Made by a program: the position numbers and the translations under genes
From: Nageia nagi
Lineage: Eukaryota > Pinophyta
Direction of reading: 5' to 3'
Length of the DNA stretch: 64,000 nt
NCBI GenBank assembly: GCA_050084985.1
Contig: JBITNC010000001.1
Coordinates: forward strand, 26,784,001 to 26,848,000
The notes under the pieces: generated by a model
Databases searched by the model: none
Seen by the model: only the letters and a program-made list of their open reading frames with translations
Told to the model about the DNA's origin: nothing
Part shown: piece after piece, positions 1 to 13,255 of the stretch
How positions within the stretch are numbered: position 1 is the first letter of the stretch
Layout of the letters: every line of letters starts with the position of its first letter

Positions 1-1089
1 TTGTCAGTTGCTAGTGATTTAATAGATTCACTAATGATTAGTCGTAATCATTAGCATTTGAGTACAGTCATTGGCAATTTTTAATGCTGATAGATTTTCA
101 ATCGTTAGAAATTTAGTACAGTCACTAGAGATTATGTTGTTAATGATTACACAGTTAGAAAATAGAAAAAAAAACATAGCAAATAACATGAAATTAATAA
201 CAACACCATAAAACACAAGACACTAAAAAGAATTTTAAAACACAAAAAATACCCGCTATACCTCATTTTTGATGTAGCTTACATGTGAGGACCCTCTTTC
301 TAGTGCCAAAATGTTTACCCAAAAAAGTAACTATGCAAGCATGCAAAACAAGATCCATTACAACCAATATGATTCTTTATTTATCTTTAGTGTAAACCTC
401 AAAATGATTATAGTATTGCCTCACACAAAGGGCTTTAGTACAATAGATGATATGGGCCTCTTGGGGGGCCTTCTTCATTGGTGTCTACAAGATGCAAGTA
501 TTTGTCTTCAAAACCTATAGGAAAATATGGATTACTTTGTCTTTTTCAACTTTTCAAGTATATTTACTTCACATATGTTGTCCTTGCACACATGCAAACA
601 AAAAACCCATCAAACGTACCTATCCAAACCATAAAAAGTAATATGAAATAAGCGTGAACAAGTATAAAACATGAAATGACAATGTACTTAACTAAGAAAA
701 AACCAATATTTATTTTGATAGAATAATATTGCATTTGATTTGGGACCCTTTCTTCATAACTAAAGACTTTTATTTATAATTTTCGACAACATGAAAAGTT
801 GTTGCTTTAAGAGATAAAAAAACTAGTGAAGGAAGCTTATCCACCTCAATCATTATTGTTATAAGAAGTAGGGATGAGTAGGATAAGTGGTGTGACTCAC
901 TCACCATCCTTTTATTTTTCCCAAGATGCCTCTAATATTACCATTTTAATTTTGATTTTTCTATTTAGATCAAGTTGACAGATCCTGGCATGGGTCATCG
1001 ATGACTAATGAGGTTTAGCAAACTTTATTATTTTCTTAAATTTTTATTCCCTTCTTTCATTTATTGAAAGAAGGATCATTTTAAGGTGT
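1..1089. other. Unassigned AT-rich flank with short degenerate tandem repeats
   Basis: No coding homology is recognisable here. The first 160 bases hold degenerate repeats of roughly 50-57 bp: the motif GTACAGTCA(T/C)T occurs near 62 and again near 116, each followed by a run containing TTAATG. The block ends abruptly at about 1090, where homology to the chromovirus LTR begins. It is therefore either a later insertion into that LTR or the flank of a truncation. Confidence 0.4.
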
Positions 1090-3949
1090 CTACAAGAAGA
1101 ATATTAATTAATAACAAGAGGTTCATATTTACCTAGTAAAATCCATCCATAAGCATGACATTTACTTTAATAAACCATAAAGCTTCCATAATTTAATTTA
1201 GGTTAAAACAATTACAAAGAGCTATAATACATTATAGCAATGCAAATGAAGTACAAAATATTAACTCATGTCACTTCATATCCAATAGATTAGTAAGTCA
1301 TATTTGTTTCATCATGGAACACCTCCCTCGATCTACATTCAATGAGCATCTCCATGGACATTTGGTGGATGGGTCTAGGAGGGAGGAGGATTAGGAAAAC
1401 CCTTATTTTCTTAATGACCAATATGCAAATGAAATCACATTCTCATGAACTTAAAGAAAATTTAGATCATGCCTTCCTTGATAAGCATTAAATTGTTCAA
1501 TTAATTCATATAAACTACTCATTCACAAGTCAACACAAACATCTTATATTTAAAATCCCTTCCAATTACATCCCTTCTTCTTCTTATATTTTCTTGACTC
1601 TTAAGCTCATTTCTTAGATCTGCATTTCATCATTTAATAATCTAACATAACATATTACTTAAATAACACCTCAACAAATCAAATTTGACCATTTTAAGAG
1701 TCCTATGATAGTTACTCAAGCACTAATGTGAAAGCGTTAAGTTTTCAGCTAGAAAATTTCTACCGCACACATCAAAATTATCTACGTGAGATAGATAAGG
1801 ATACTCAAGGTATTTTGGCAAAAGGATTTGATGATTGGGTGAGTAGAGTCACTTATGTTCCATAGCTTCCAGTACAAAGTTTGGAGGAATAACCCAATGT
1901 AGATGACTAGAATAGAAGTATTTAAATTTCTACATTCCTTACATTTTGCATGGGAGTTTTCTATGGATGGTTTAGGTGGTACTGTCAAAAATAAACCAAC
2001 ACTTGAAAGGATATAATGTCATTCAAATAGCAAGATGTGCTTCACAAAGTGATGGTAAGAAGGATATCAATTTATTTAACTACTTCTAGCTGGTTGCCTT
2101 TCACAACTACATTAAGAAAGAAAATTTTCATCATGTGAAAAGACCACAAACTTCACAAATGAACTATGAGACCAATCTCTACACTTCTCTAACACTGCAT
2201 GCCCTCATATCAGCTCATAGAGGGATGTAATGATCTCAATCTGGAGTTTGTGGATGTTTTTTTTCTTTTCTTTAAGGGTGAGGTTAAATATTACTAGAGG
2301 GCTCTCGTAGGGGAAATAACTCGTAGTTATTATAGTATAATGTGGGAAAATTGCATGCAACTTTGATTATTTGTAAATATATCAAGTTATAGAGTTTATC
2401 AAAGTACAGCTTACAAGAGGCGAGATCTATACACCAAGAATCCCTATTAAGCTCATAGAAGTTTGAGTTAGCCTCTGCAATCTTTCCAGCATGGTTATTA
2501 TGGAAGTTCCTATGGGTAAACTCCTTCAAGGGTAGTAGTAGAGAGTGCTAATGTAGATTTAGAGGATAGTAGAGTTGTTTGGAAAGCAACATTCTTATAG
2601 TAAATTCTATCCAAGCATAAAAGGCTATATCTTTCCTACTCGAAACACTATCCAATATTCTTGTAAAAAGGAAAAATGAAGTATAAAGAGTAAATCAAAA
2701 TCATATTACATTATTTCCAAAGTAATTATTCATAGAAAACATAGCATAGGATATACAAAGACTTGTCATTTCAACCAATAATATATATTATTCTACCATA
2801 CAATTAGAGTAGCCCCTTGAAATAAAATATGTCTTCTTTATCTAGAGAGAGAATTTCAAATGCACTCTTTTGCATAAAACATTAAAATAAAATAATTTAT
2901 AAGTTGAGGATTATATACAGAAGAAGAAGATCAATTAAATCTATATAATAAAAGAGAGCACTTGACTAAAGGAGAAATAGTCTTCTCCTTTCAACAACAC
3001 TCTAGTCCAAACTTGGAGAGAATGATGTAGTCGAAGTGGTGTTGTTTTTCTAAAGTTAGACCTCTTTTATTTATAGTATTAGGGTGTAATAAATGGCCAA
3101 TTAATTTACTATTCCCACCTTAATAAAAAATAATATTTAGATCTAAAGTGGGATTTAAAGAATTAAAAATAATATTAGTGGAGTCGTGTCCCTTTTTGGA
3201 GGTATTTCACCTAAGCCAAGGTAGGTTACTATTAAGGTACTATTAAGGACATCATTATTTAACACCTCATATAAAAAAATGAAAGACATGTGCTTCCTCC
3301 CAATAATGGCTTAATAATTTGCAAATGTGTCTAAATTAACTTTTAATATTAAATTCTACTTAAATAGTATTTTTACTATTAGCCTCATGTGGTGGTAGTA
3401 TAGGCACTCATTTTTAACTTTTACCCCATTTAAAATTTATTTTTCTAACCTTATGTAAATTTTCAAATTTAAATAAGATATATTATTTTTCCCTCCACTT
3501 TCAAATTCAAAAACACACAATAAGGGAAACACACATTTACCTACGACGGTCACCTCCTCCTGCAGGGCAAGATTATTATTCCATACACATTTGCAAACAC
3601 ACTTTCATCAAGAAATTGAGAATCATAGAAATTATTCTAACATGCAAATACATGACCTATGATGTTCATAGGGTTTGTTAGTGATCCAATACCAATCATT
3701 TCCTCCTTCTTACCCTATTATTTGCATCACCAATTCACCTTTTGTCCTTAGGGTTTTTGGATCACTCTTTCATCTTGAGGTGACCTATTACCTGCATCAT
3801 GAAAAACCTAAATGCTAGCATAAAATCTACAAAAATGATACATATTTCCTTATCAAATTCATCATTACCATAACATTATTCCAAACATGATCCATCCAAA
3901 TCCTCGATGGTACTCAAGGTCAAATAATGACTTGAAGTGGGTCATGACA
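1090..3949 (-). mobile_element. Chromovirus E1 3' LTR, truncated
   Basis: This segment is collinear with 10440-13255 over its whole length. On the minus strand it starts TGTCATGACCC at 3949, directly after a polypurine tract, as expected for the 3' LTR of the element to its right. The complete copy is 4584 bp, so about 1.77 kb (the counterpart of 8672-10440) is missing at the left edge. ORFs inside it are chance frames within LTR sequence. It has lost CpG sites that the other copy keeps. Confidence 0.85.
3069..3076 (-). promoter_or_regulatory. TATA box of the E1 3' LTR
   Basis: On the minus strand this reads CTATAAAT, within a stretch matching the other LTR copies at 12386-12393 and 62969-62977. 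Conservation of a TATA motif at the same place in three copies supports it as the LTR promoter driving minus-strand element transcription. Confidence 0.55.
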
Positions 3950-3966
3950 TACACCCCCTTAAAAGG
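3950..3966 (-). other. Polypurine tract of chromovirus E1
   Basis: The minus strand reads CCTTTTAAGGGGGTGTA and abuts the LTR start TGTCATGACCC. Position and purine run fit the plus-strand primer site used in reverse transcription. Confidence 0.8.
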
Positions 3967-4039
3967 AACACAGTCCCTCTTACATACAAAAATAAAATTT
4001 ATAAATGTTTTACATAGTTAAACAAACAAATATGGAAAT

Positions 4040-4200
4040 TATCTTTTCATAATAGTTGTATCTTCCCATGTGGAAGATGACTTAGAATATTTGTCCCATT
4101 GGACTAGACATTCATTAATTTTTTGATTTCTTAGCTTCCTAGTCCTAAAAGCTAAGATCCTCATAAGGAGTACATTAATTGCATGAGGGTACAACATCTA
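4040..4200 (-). pseudogene. Chromodomain at the C-terminus of E1 integrase
   Basis: Minus-strand translation gives a segment with ILAFRTRKLRNQ followed about 12 residues later by VQWDKYS and then STWED. This matches the chromodomain pattern of plant chromoviruses (RKLRN, then V.W, then TWE). The domain is thought to steer integration to particular chromatin. It lies between the integrase core and the polypurine tract, where it belongs. This places E1 in the chromovirus branch of Ty3/gypsy, near the Tekay/Del or Galadriel types; the exact lineage is an inference. Confidence 0.75.
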
Positions 4201-4514
4201 CAAATAAGAGAAATACAATACATGAGAGGGATCAGCAACATACTTTTGTAACAAAGAGACATGAAAGACATCATGCATTTTGGAAAAACTTGGTGGCAAG
4301 TTAAGTTTGTAGGCTATTAAACTCTTATTTTCCACAATATCAAAAGGACCAACAAATCATAAATCCAATTTAGTATACTTTATGGCTCTTTTCATGGTTA
4401 AACTCATAAAAATACCTTATCATCCATAGCAAATTCTTGAGGATTTCTCTTAAGATCGATATAACTCTTTGGTCGAACAACAGCTTCCTTCAACTTTTGT
4501 TGAATGGATTTTAG

Positions 4515-5340
4515 CTACTCCTCCATTTGCTTTAACATTTTTGGTTGGATCATCACTCGATCCTCTTGATTATCCCAAGTTAAAGAAGTTTGGCACCTCC
4601 TTCCATACAATGCTTCAAAAGGAGCCATTCCTAAAGATGAATGATAGCCATTATTGTATGCAAACTCAACCAAATAAAGATAATCTTCCCATTTGGTCTT
4701 TTGTTCCATGTAATACATTCTGAGCATTTCCTTGAGGATCTTGTTCATATATTATGTCTACCCATCTATCTCTAGATGATAAACTAATATCATATTTTGC
4801 TTTGTACCCAGTGCCTTATATAATGATTTCCAAAATACAAAAGTGAATTTAGAATCCCTATTCGATATTATTACCTAAGTAAATCCATGCAATATGAAGA
4901 TTTCATGTGCAAAATTATTAGCTATTGTAGGGCCCTTATCTGTGGTGTTACCAGGTATAAAATATGCAACCTTGGTTAACTTATCAACCATAACCAATAT
5001 TGACTCATGATGGAATCTAGTTTTTGCAAGATCAACTATGAAATCCATTGAAATTAGTTGCCACTTCTGCATCAAAATATCATGGGGATACAAAAATCCA
5101 CCAAGATGCTGATTTTTTGCTTTTACTTTCTCACATTCCAAGCATCTTACCAAAAACTCTACTATATCCCTTTTAATTCCATCCAAATAGAATTTATGTT
5201 TCAATTCTTCTCTCATCTTCTTACCTTCTAGAGGTGCTACATATAGAGGATGATGGGCTTCTTGCAAGATTAAACGCCTTAAATATCCCTTTTTTGGAAT
5301 AACTAATCTATCTCTAAAATACAAAATTCCATCTTTTTAA
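4515..5340 (-). pseudogene. E1 integrase (zinc finger, core, C-terminal part)
   Basis: Integrase inserts the cDNA into the chromosome. The frame 5324-4875 has an N-terminal HHCC zinc finger (EAHHP with a later CLECEK), then the start of the core with SMDFIVDLAK carrying the first catalytic Asp and VMVDKLTKVAYFIP. A second frame, 4748-4515, carries the conserved YLVEFAYNNGYHSS and FEALYGRRC motifs. The interval between them (4750-4875), which should hold the second Asp and the Glu, is out of frame and degraded. Stops and a frameshift make it inactive. The chromodomain follows downstream. Confidence 0.85.
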
Positions 5341-5479
5341 GTAAAGTCATGGGATGAAGGATTACCTTTCTCTATCATTTTCCTGGTGGATTTATAGTAA
5401 AGATCTTCTTATTATAAGATTATCACTTGATTAAACAAGTCAAATTGGCTTCTTGTAATGGAATTTACATGTATTCTCC

Positions 5480-5935
5480 CACTTAATGCATCTACAACTT
5501 TATTTTCTTTGCCCTTGATATACTCAATACCAAAATCATATTCTACAAGGAATTCCATCTATTGCCTTTACCTAGCATTTAAGTTGGGTTGAGTGAATAA
5601 GTATTTCAAACTCTAATTATCTATTTTCAATTTGAAAGGTTTTCCTAATAAGTAGTGCCTCCACATCTTGAGTGTGTGCACTACAACTGCCAACTCAAGA
5701 TCGTGTAGAATAAATCAACTCATGTGGCTTCAATTTTTTAGATTCATATGCTACAAGATTTCCATTTTGTGATAGTACACCACCCAAACCCTCTAATGAT
5801 GCATATGTACATACTACAAAATTATTGTATGGGTTGGGAATGATGAGAACTAGTGTTGTGGTAAGCTTTTCTTTTAGAGTTTTGAAAGTCTTTTCACACT
5901 TCTCAGTCCACTTAAATACTTTATTTTTCTTCTAC
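5480..5935 (-). pseudogene. E1 RNase H
   Basis: Minus-strand translation continues from reverse transcriptase with FEWTEKCEKTFKTLK, then an AS.EGLGGVLSQNG block equivalent to the DAS..GIG.VL.Q motif of Ty3/gypsy RNase H, then LVAYESKKL. The first catalytic Asp appears as Tyr (TYAS instead of SDAS). Several stops follow towards the integrase. The domain would degrade the RNA strand during cDNA synthesis; this copy is dead. Confidence 0.8.
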
Positions 5936-6904
5936 AAATTGGTGATGGGATTGGCTATCTTTGAGAAATATTTGACAAATATTCTATAGTACCAAACTAA
6001 TCCCATGAAACTTCTTACTTTAGTCAAATTTGTTTATTGCTTCTACCTTCTTGGGTTCAACTGAGATTCCCTTGGCATAAATAATGTGACCTAAGTACTA
6101 AATGTGAGAAACATAGAATTCACACTTAGACAACTTACCATACAACTAATTTCATCTCAAAAACTCTAAGGCTAATCTCAAATGATGGTCATGATGATAT
6201 CATCTAGAAAGACTAGCACAAATTTGTCTAAGTATTCTCGATAAATATTGTTAATCAAATTCATGAATGCTATAAGAGCATTAGTCAATACAAATGGTGA
6301 GACCACAAACTCATAATGTCCATACCTAGTCTTGAAGGTTGTCTTATAGGTATCTTACTCTTTTACCCTCAACTAATGATAACCTGATCTTAAATCTATC
6401 TTGGAAAAGATAGCAACATCCTTGAGCTAGTTAAACAAGTCATCAATCCTAGGTAGAGGATACCTATTCTTGATGGTGACCTTGTTCAACATCCTATAGT
6501 CAATACATAGTCTCAGAGTTCCATCTTTCTTTTTTAAAAATAATATAGGAGCACCCTAGGGTGATACACTAGGCTTTATCAACCCTTCTCCAAAAGATTT
6601 TGTAACTGCACCTTTAACTCTTACATCTCAATGGTGTTCATTCTATAGAGGGTTCTAGATATAGGTTCAAATCTTGGCACTAGATCTATCAAGAAGTAAA
6701 ATTCTCATTTTGGGGTAGAGCAGGTAGTTCTTTAGGAAATACATCCTTATATTCTCTCAACACTAGATACTTAGTTAACAATTCTACCTCTTCTTCCACT
6801 TCTTTGACCTTAACTACATATATCATTTTCCTCTTTCTAATACTTCTTCTCATTTGCATGGATGTGATCAAGTAAGGTTCAAATGGTCCTTGATCACTAA
6901 ACAC
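5930..6904 (-). pseudogene. E1 reverse transcriptase
   Basis: The frame 6904-6689 holds the linker before the catalytic domain, ending in REYKDVFPKELPALP. The fingers follow with [17 protein letters not shown] and [16 protein letters not shown], then [22 protein letters not shown] and the active site FLDD (the usual YxDD in FxDD form). An in-frame TAG replaces the Trp of the SPWGAP motif. The thumb/connection region (about 5950-6110) retains LVLRSHYL-like sequence in a shifted frame. Domain order and motifs are those of Ty3/gypsy; multiple stops make it non-functional. Confidence 0.85.
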
Positions 6905-7004
6905 CCTATATCAGTTTTGGGATAAATTGGTGTATTCCACCCATCTCTCCTAAAAATCGATCAAGGCCTTATGTGTCATCAACCAATCCATTCCTAAGAT
7001 AATA

Positions 7005-7250
7005 TCATAAGAAGCTAAGGGAACCGCATACAAATCCCACTGCAATAAATACCTTGGGTAACTCGATCTCAACATTTCTAAAGCATTGTTTAACAGAACA
7101 CTTTTGACTAGACCCAAACTCTACTTGCCATCCATTTGTAAAAAATTTTGCTTCCTTTAGCATGTATTTAACTAAAGAATTTGAAATGACATTATCCATT
7201 GCACCATAATCTATCAAAACTTTAAAGGATTTACCAAAAATTTTATCCAA
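7005..7250 (-). pseudogene. E1 aspartic protease
   Basis: The 81-residue frame has VLIDYGAMDNVISNSLV, matching the retropepsin pattern VLIDSGAT.NFIS with the Ser of DSG changed to Tyr. It lies between the gag zinc knuckle and the reverse transcriptase, as in other Ty3/gypsy polyproteins. The enzyme would cleave the Gag-Pol precursor. The E2 copy at about 57840-57870 also has IDYG, so the Tyr may predate both copies or reflect the family. Confidence 0.8.
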
Positions 7251-7319
7251 GATCTAGAGAGGTGTAACTTTTCCTTGAGTCTATCTTGATCTAATCACTG
7301 CAAAAATTTGATGGTCCTT

Positions 7320-8593
7320 AGCTGGGTCTTCCTTCAAATGGCACTAAATCACATAGTGCGCTCCACCATAGTTCCAACATCTATTATGTGGAGCTTTCTT
7401 TTATTCTAAGGTGTTATCCTTAGGTACATATTGATTATTTATTTACTTAGGAAGTCCTTCACTCTGGTTCTTAAATCCTTGATTTCCATTCCCATGGTTC
7501 TGATTATACCTTTTGAATTGTTGATTATTTTTTGGAAACCCTTGTTCCCAGATTTTTTCTTCTCAAATATAGGAAAGTCTCCATATTTGTGATTTTGACT
7601 GGCCTTTCTATTTTCATTGTACAAATCCTGTTGCTCAATACCTCTATTCTTCTAGAAAGGTTCCTTGTCTTTTTCATCTAGAAAATAATTCATAAAAGTC
7701 TTTTTAATTCTTAAGTTACTTTCCTCTATTGGCCAGATCATAAGCTTGTTCTAGTGTTTTAGGGTTTAGTACATTAACCATAATCTTGATTTTGGGATCC
7801 AACCCCATAAGGAATTTCTGAACCTTCATGTGGTTTTTATCATCTAAGACGTACTTGAGAAGTTTGACGATGCTGATGATAGCTTTGCACACTCATGAAA
7901 CCTTGTTGAATTGTATAATATTCCTCATATTTCTTATCAAAATAGACCCAAGGAATAAATATTTTTTAGACTGCTTCCACAAATTCTGGCCACTTCAAAT
8001 ACTAAACTCCATGCTCAACCTTGGAGGCATTCCACCATTCAAGAGCAATATCTTGAAAATTATAGTTAGCCCACATGGTCTTGGTTTCAAGCTTTTGCAT
8101 GCTCACCTTCTTACTTCCCATTAAACTTAGGTATCTAGGGTTTCTTCAAATCAAATACAAGTTCTTATTCGATCTTTGCCCTAAATTTGGTTGTTTAGTC
8201 CATCCGATCTTGCTTATTTTGGAATGATTAGATCAAATTCTTGTCTCAAAGGTGCAACTCTTTGACTTAGTAGATTATTTATCAATTCTTGTTGTTTTTC
8301 CACCTACTCTTGGAGTCTTCTAATGGATTCTTCTCCATTGTTCTAATTGGAAAGGCTAGAAGAACTCTCAGTATAATTTGTAGGAACCTATCAACTAGCA
8401 TTAATAATTGTTCCATTTCTAGCATTACAACCCCTAATAGTCCTTCTATTTTCCCTAGAATTGGTATTAGCATTTATAGGAAGGCTATTTGTAGCACCTT
8501 ATTGTAGGTTGCCTAAAGCTCTAGTTACTCATCTTGGGAGTGCCATAAACTAATTCCACCAATGATTTTATTATTAGGCTCAAGCATACTCAT
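7320..8593 (-). pseudogene. E1 gag, degraded
   Basis: The start is placed at 8593 because the first residues MSMLEPN are shared with the independent copy E2 (start 59222) and lie about 65 bases inside the primer binding site. A central frame at 8473-8282 and a basic, Asn/Lys-rich frame at 7624-7439 belong to it. The C-terminal zinc knuckle is readable near 7340-7385 as CWNYGGAHYVI, i.e. a CCHC motif whose second Cys is now Tyr. Gag would form the particle and bind the RNA. The sequence is broken by several stops and frameshifts. Confidence 0.75.
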
Positions 8594-8658
8594 CTTTACT
8601 TCCTAAACTTTTACAGCAAAAGAGTCATGGGCCATAGGCTGAAGGGTTTAAACTTGAT

Positions 8659-8670
8659 GTTTTGATACCA
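8659..8670 (-). other. Primer binding site of E1 (initiator Met tRNA type)
   Basis: The minus strand reads TGGTATCAAAAC, two G-to-A changes away from the common plant PBS TGGTATCAGAGC. It sits one base inside the LTR boundary at 8672. Confidence 0.8.
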
Positions 8671-8671
8671 C

Positions 8672-11600
8672 TGTAACGCATCCACCTATTCCCATCAACC
8701 AGAATCCTAAATTTCATACCTAATTTTTTTTATTTAATTTAATACTTGAATGTTCTAGTAATGGACCAAGAGATCCCACATGAGCTTGATAACGCTACTA
8801 GCTAGTTCAGCACTCACATGGTAAGATTGGTCAAGAACTGGGATAACCAACCCTAATCAAATTTTTTGTTCACTCCTCAACACTCACCCTATTGAGAAGA
8901 TGCCTAAAAGGTGATCCCACCATTCATGGTGTAGTGGTTTTCTACTTGAGGCCCATACTACCTAAATGATCGCACTTCCACTAAGTTAACATCACCTATG
9001 AGAGAATATCATCACCTATGGAACAATCATCATACCCCTCTATGCTAGCTAGAAGTGGTATGAATACTAGTTACCCTCACCTGATAATCATAGATTTTTC
9101 GATTGCTATCCACACCTAACACACATGTCGAAGGATATGAGTCACTAGCCTACCCATAAATATCGGCTAGGCCCACCATGTGGTCTGATATCCTCGTGCC
9201 CATAAATTGGGGAGCCATGGGTATTAAATAATACCCTCTAGTGGTTATTTAGTCTAGTTTATTATTAAATGTGTTGATAAATAGAAATCACCCATCACCT
9301 AATAACTTTTGAATAATAATTCCAAACAGAGACAAAGATACAATACACCATACACAATAATTTATTTTAAAACACACAACGTATGAGCCAAGTTCTAAGC
9401 TAAGGTTAGTACTATTCATCTTATCCCATGAGGCATATGTAATAAGTCTTAGATGTAGGGTTGCATCGAAACTTATATTATCCTAATTATGCCATATGCA
9501 TCGTATAGCATATATAGGTCTACTTTTTAAGAGTTCACATGCATTGGTTAAGCAACAAGTCATGAGATAAGGTCTTTCTCACTATTGCTATGAAGGGAAT
9601 AAGGCAAGAAGTGGTCCTCATGTAAACAATATTCATTTCGCTTATCGTTTAGTGATGTAGGTTCTTTTGGCAAAGGTTTTCAATCATTTTCTTGCATTAT
9701 TGAATCCATCCAAAATTTCCTTTTGGTCGGATTATTCTTCTCAAGATTCCTCGTGGACCTTGTTTACTTTATTGGTCCAGTTTACATTAGAATCTAAGCC
9801 TAAATTAGTTTTAATTAGGTTTTATCTCTTTAACTTTGATCAATGTGTCTCATTACATTATTATCTAAAAATTCCCAAAGGGTCCCAAATGGTCCCATTA
9901 ATTCCCATTTGGTTCTATTTATCCCTATTTTGATCCCAATGATCCCTAAGGTTTCTCGATTGATCCCAAACTTATGTGGAACCATCACTCTAATTTAGGA
10001 CCTCTTTCAATTCTTTGGGATAGTAATGGATTCATTTGGGGTTATCAACCTTCTTAATCTCTTAAATTTAAGGATTTTTGTAGATTCATTTAATCAACCA
10101 TATTTCAATCCTTATTAATCTACAATAGTCAACTAACTTGTTTAATTACCACTTTCTATGCTTAATTCATAAGTGTTATCATGTAGGAGAGATGGTAATA
10201 CCTACTCCTACCCATTCATGTCATACAATCATTATGATTCAAAGCATTGAATAATCATATTGTCATTCATAATTCAGGGGAGACTATTAAATCACAATGC
10301 TATCAATAATTTACTTAACAAGAACCAATTTACTTAATTGATCAAGGTATCTCATTTTATACCAAAATCATCTACTTTTCATTCACCATTACAATATACA
10401 AACAAAACAATCTTCATTGTTCATTCCTAGCTCTAAGCTATTACAAGAACATTAATTAATAACAAGAGGATCAGATATACCTAGTAAAATCCATCCATAA
10501 GCATGATATTTACTTTAATAAACCATAAAGCTTCCATAATTTAATTCAGGTTAAAACAATTACAAAGAGCTATAATACATTATAGCAATGCAAATGAAGT
10601 ACAACCTATTAACTCGTCACTTCCAATCCAATGGATTACTAATTCATCTTTGTTTCATCATGGAACACCTCCCTCGATCTACATTCAATGAACATCTCCA
10701 TGGACCTTTGGTGGATAGGTCGAGTACTAAGAGGGAGGAGGATCAGGACAACCCTTATTTCCTTTATGACCAATATGCAAATGAAATCACATTCTCATGA
10801 ACTTCAATAAATTTTAGAGCATGCCTTCCTTGGTAAGCATTAAATTGTTCAATTAATTCATATAAACTACTCATTCACAAGTCAACACAAATATCTTTTA
10901 TTTAAAATCCCTTCCAATTAAATCCCTTCATCTTCTTATATTTTCTTGACACTTAAGCTCATTTATTAGATCCGCATTTCATCATTTAATAATCTAACTT
11001 AGAGTATTACTTAAATAACACCTCAACAAATCAAGTTTGACCATTTTAAGAGTTCTATGGTCGTCGCTCAAGCACCAATGTGACAGCGTTACGTTTTCAG
11101 CCAAAAATGTTCGACCACACAGCAAAATTGTCTATGCAAGATAGAGAAGGATACCCAGGGTCTTTTGGAAAAAGGATTTAATGATTGGGCCAGTAGATTC
11201 ACCTATGTTCCATAGCACCCAGCCCAAAGTTCGTAGGAAGAACCCAACGTAGATGAGGCGGAATAAACCAGCACTTGAAAGGATAGAATGACATTCAAAT
11301 AGTAAGATGTGCTCCACACGGTGATGGAAAAAAGGATATCGATTTGTTTAACTACTTCCAGTCGGTCGCCTTTCACAACTACGTTAAGAAAGAAAATTTT
11401 TATTATGTGACAAGACCACAAACTTCTCGAATGAACTATGAGACCAATCTCTACACTTTTCTAACACTTCACACCCTCGTATGAGCTCGCAGAGGGAAGT
11501 AATGATGCGACTCCAGAGTTTGTGGATGTTTTTTTTTTTCTTCAAGGGTGAGGTCAAATCTTACTAAAGGGTTCTCGTAAGGGAATTAACTCGTAGTTAT

Positions 11601-13255
11601 TATATTATAATGTGGGAAAATTGTATGCATACTGGATTATTTGTAAATCTATCAGATCGCAGAGTTTATCGGAGTGCATCTTCACGTTGCAAAGCTTGTA
11701 GGAGGCGAGTTCTATACACCGAGAATCCCTATTAAGCTCGTAGAAGTTTAAGTCGGACTCTGCAATCTTTCTGGCATGGTTATTATGGAAGTTCATATGG
11801 GTAAACTCCCTCAGGGGTCGTAGCAGAGAGTGCTGATGTAAATTCAGAGCATAGCAAAGTTGTTTGGAAAGCAACATTCTCAGAGTAAATTATGTCCAAG
11901 CATAAAAGGCTAAATCTTTCCTACCCTAAACACTATCCAATATTCTTGTAAAAAGGAAAATACGAAGTATCGGGAGTAAATCAAAAGCATCTTACATTAT
12001 TTCCAAAGTAAGTGTTCATAGACAACATAGCATAGGAAATACAAAGACTTGTCATTTCAACCAATAATATATATTATTCTACCATACAACTAGAGTAGCC
12101 CCTTGAAATAAAATATACCTTCTTTACCTAGAGAGAGAGTTTCAAATGCACTCTTTCACATAAAACATTCAAATAAAATAATTGACAAGTTGAAGATTAT
12201 ATACACCCATAGTTCAACATAATACAAAAGAGCAATTAAATTTATATGAAATTAAATATATATGAGAAAAGAGACCTCCTGACTAATGGAGAAATAGTCT
12301 TCTCCTTTCGAGAGCTCTATAGTCCAAACTTGGAGAGAATGAGGTAGTAGAAGTGGTGTTGTTTTTCTAAAGTTACACCTCTTGTATTTATAGTCTTAGG
12401 GTGTAAGAAATGGCCAATTAATTTACTATTCCCAACTTAATAAAAAATAATATTTAAATCTAAAGTGGGATTTAAAGAATTAAAAATAATCTTAATGGAG
12501 TCATGTCCCTTTTCGGAGGTATTTCACATAAGCCAAGGTAGGTTACTATTAAGGCCATTATTATTTAACACCTCATATAACATAACAAAAGACATGTGCT
12601 TCCTCCCAATAATGGCTTAATAATTTGCAAATGTGTCCAAATTAACTTTTAATATTAAATTCTACTTAAATAGTGTTTTTACTATTAGCCTCATGTGGCA
12701 ATAATATAGGCACTCATTTTTAACTTTTACCCCATTTAAATTTTTTTCTAACCTTATGTAAATTTTCAAATTTAAAAAAGGTATATTCTTTTTCCCTCCA
12801 TTTTCAAATTCAAAATTCAAAAACACACAATAAGGGAAACACACCTTTACCTACGATAATTACCTCATCCTATAGGGTAAGATTATTATTCCACACACAT
12901 TTGCAAATACAATTTCATCAAGAAATCAACATAACAATTTATCTAACATACAACTATATGATTTATGATTCTCATAAGGTGTGTCAACAATCCATTGCTA
13001 ATCATTTTCTCCATCTTACCTTTTCATTCCCATCACCAATTCACCTTTGGTTCTTAGAGTTTTTGGATCATTCTTTCATCTCAAGGTGACTTGTTACCTG
13101 CATCATGAAAAACCTTGAAGCTAGCATCAAATATACACAAATGATACATATTTATTTATCAAATTCATTATCACCATAGAATTATTCCAAACATGATCCA
13201 TCCAAATCCTCAATGGTACTCAAGGTCAAATAGTGTCTTGAGGTGGGTCGTGACA
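8672..13255 (-). mobile_element. Chromovirus E1 complete LTR, 4584 bp
   Basis: On the plus strand it runs from TGTAACGC to CGTGACA, giving TG...CA ends on both strands. Its left end abuts the primer binding site and its right end abuts a polypurine tract. A normal 5' LTR would have only the former, so this LTR is shared between two tandem internal regions. The 10440-13255 part repeats at 1090-3949, and the 8672-9260 part matches 59301-60000 in E2. ORFs inside are incidental. At 4.6 kb it is at the long end for plant LTRs. Confidence 0.85.
12386..12393 (-). promoter_or_regulatory. TATA box of the E1 shared LTR
   Basis: Reads CTATAAAT on the minus strand, at the position equivalent to 3069-3076 in the other LTR. 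It would drive transcription leftwards into gag. Confidence 0.55.

Noticed and set aside
9667-9933. 88-codon open frame on the plus strand
   Set aside because: It lies wholly inside the chromovirus LTR, has no recognisable motif, and its counterpart in the E2 LTR is not open.
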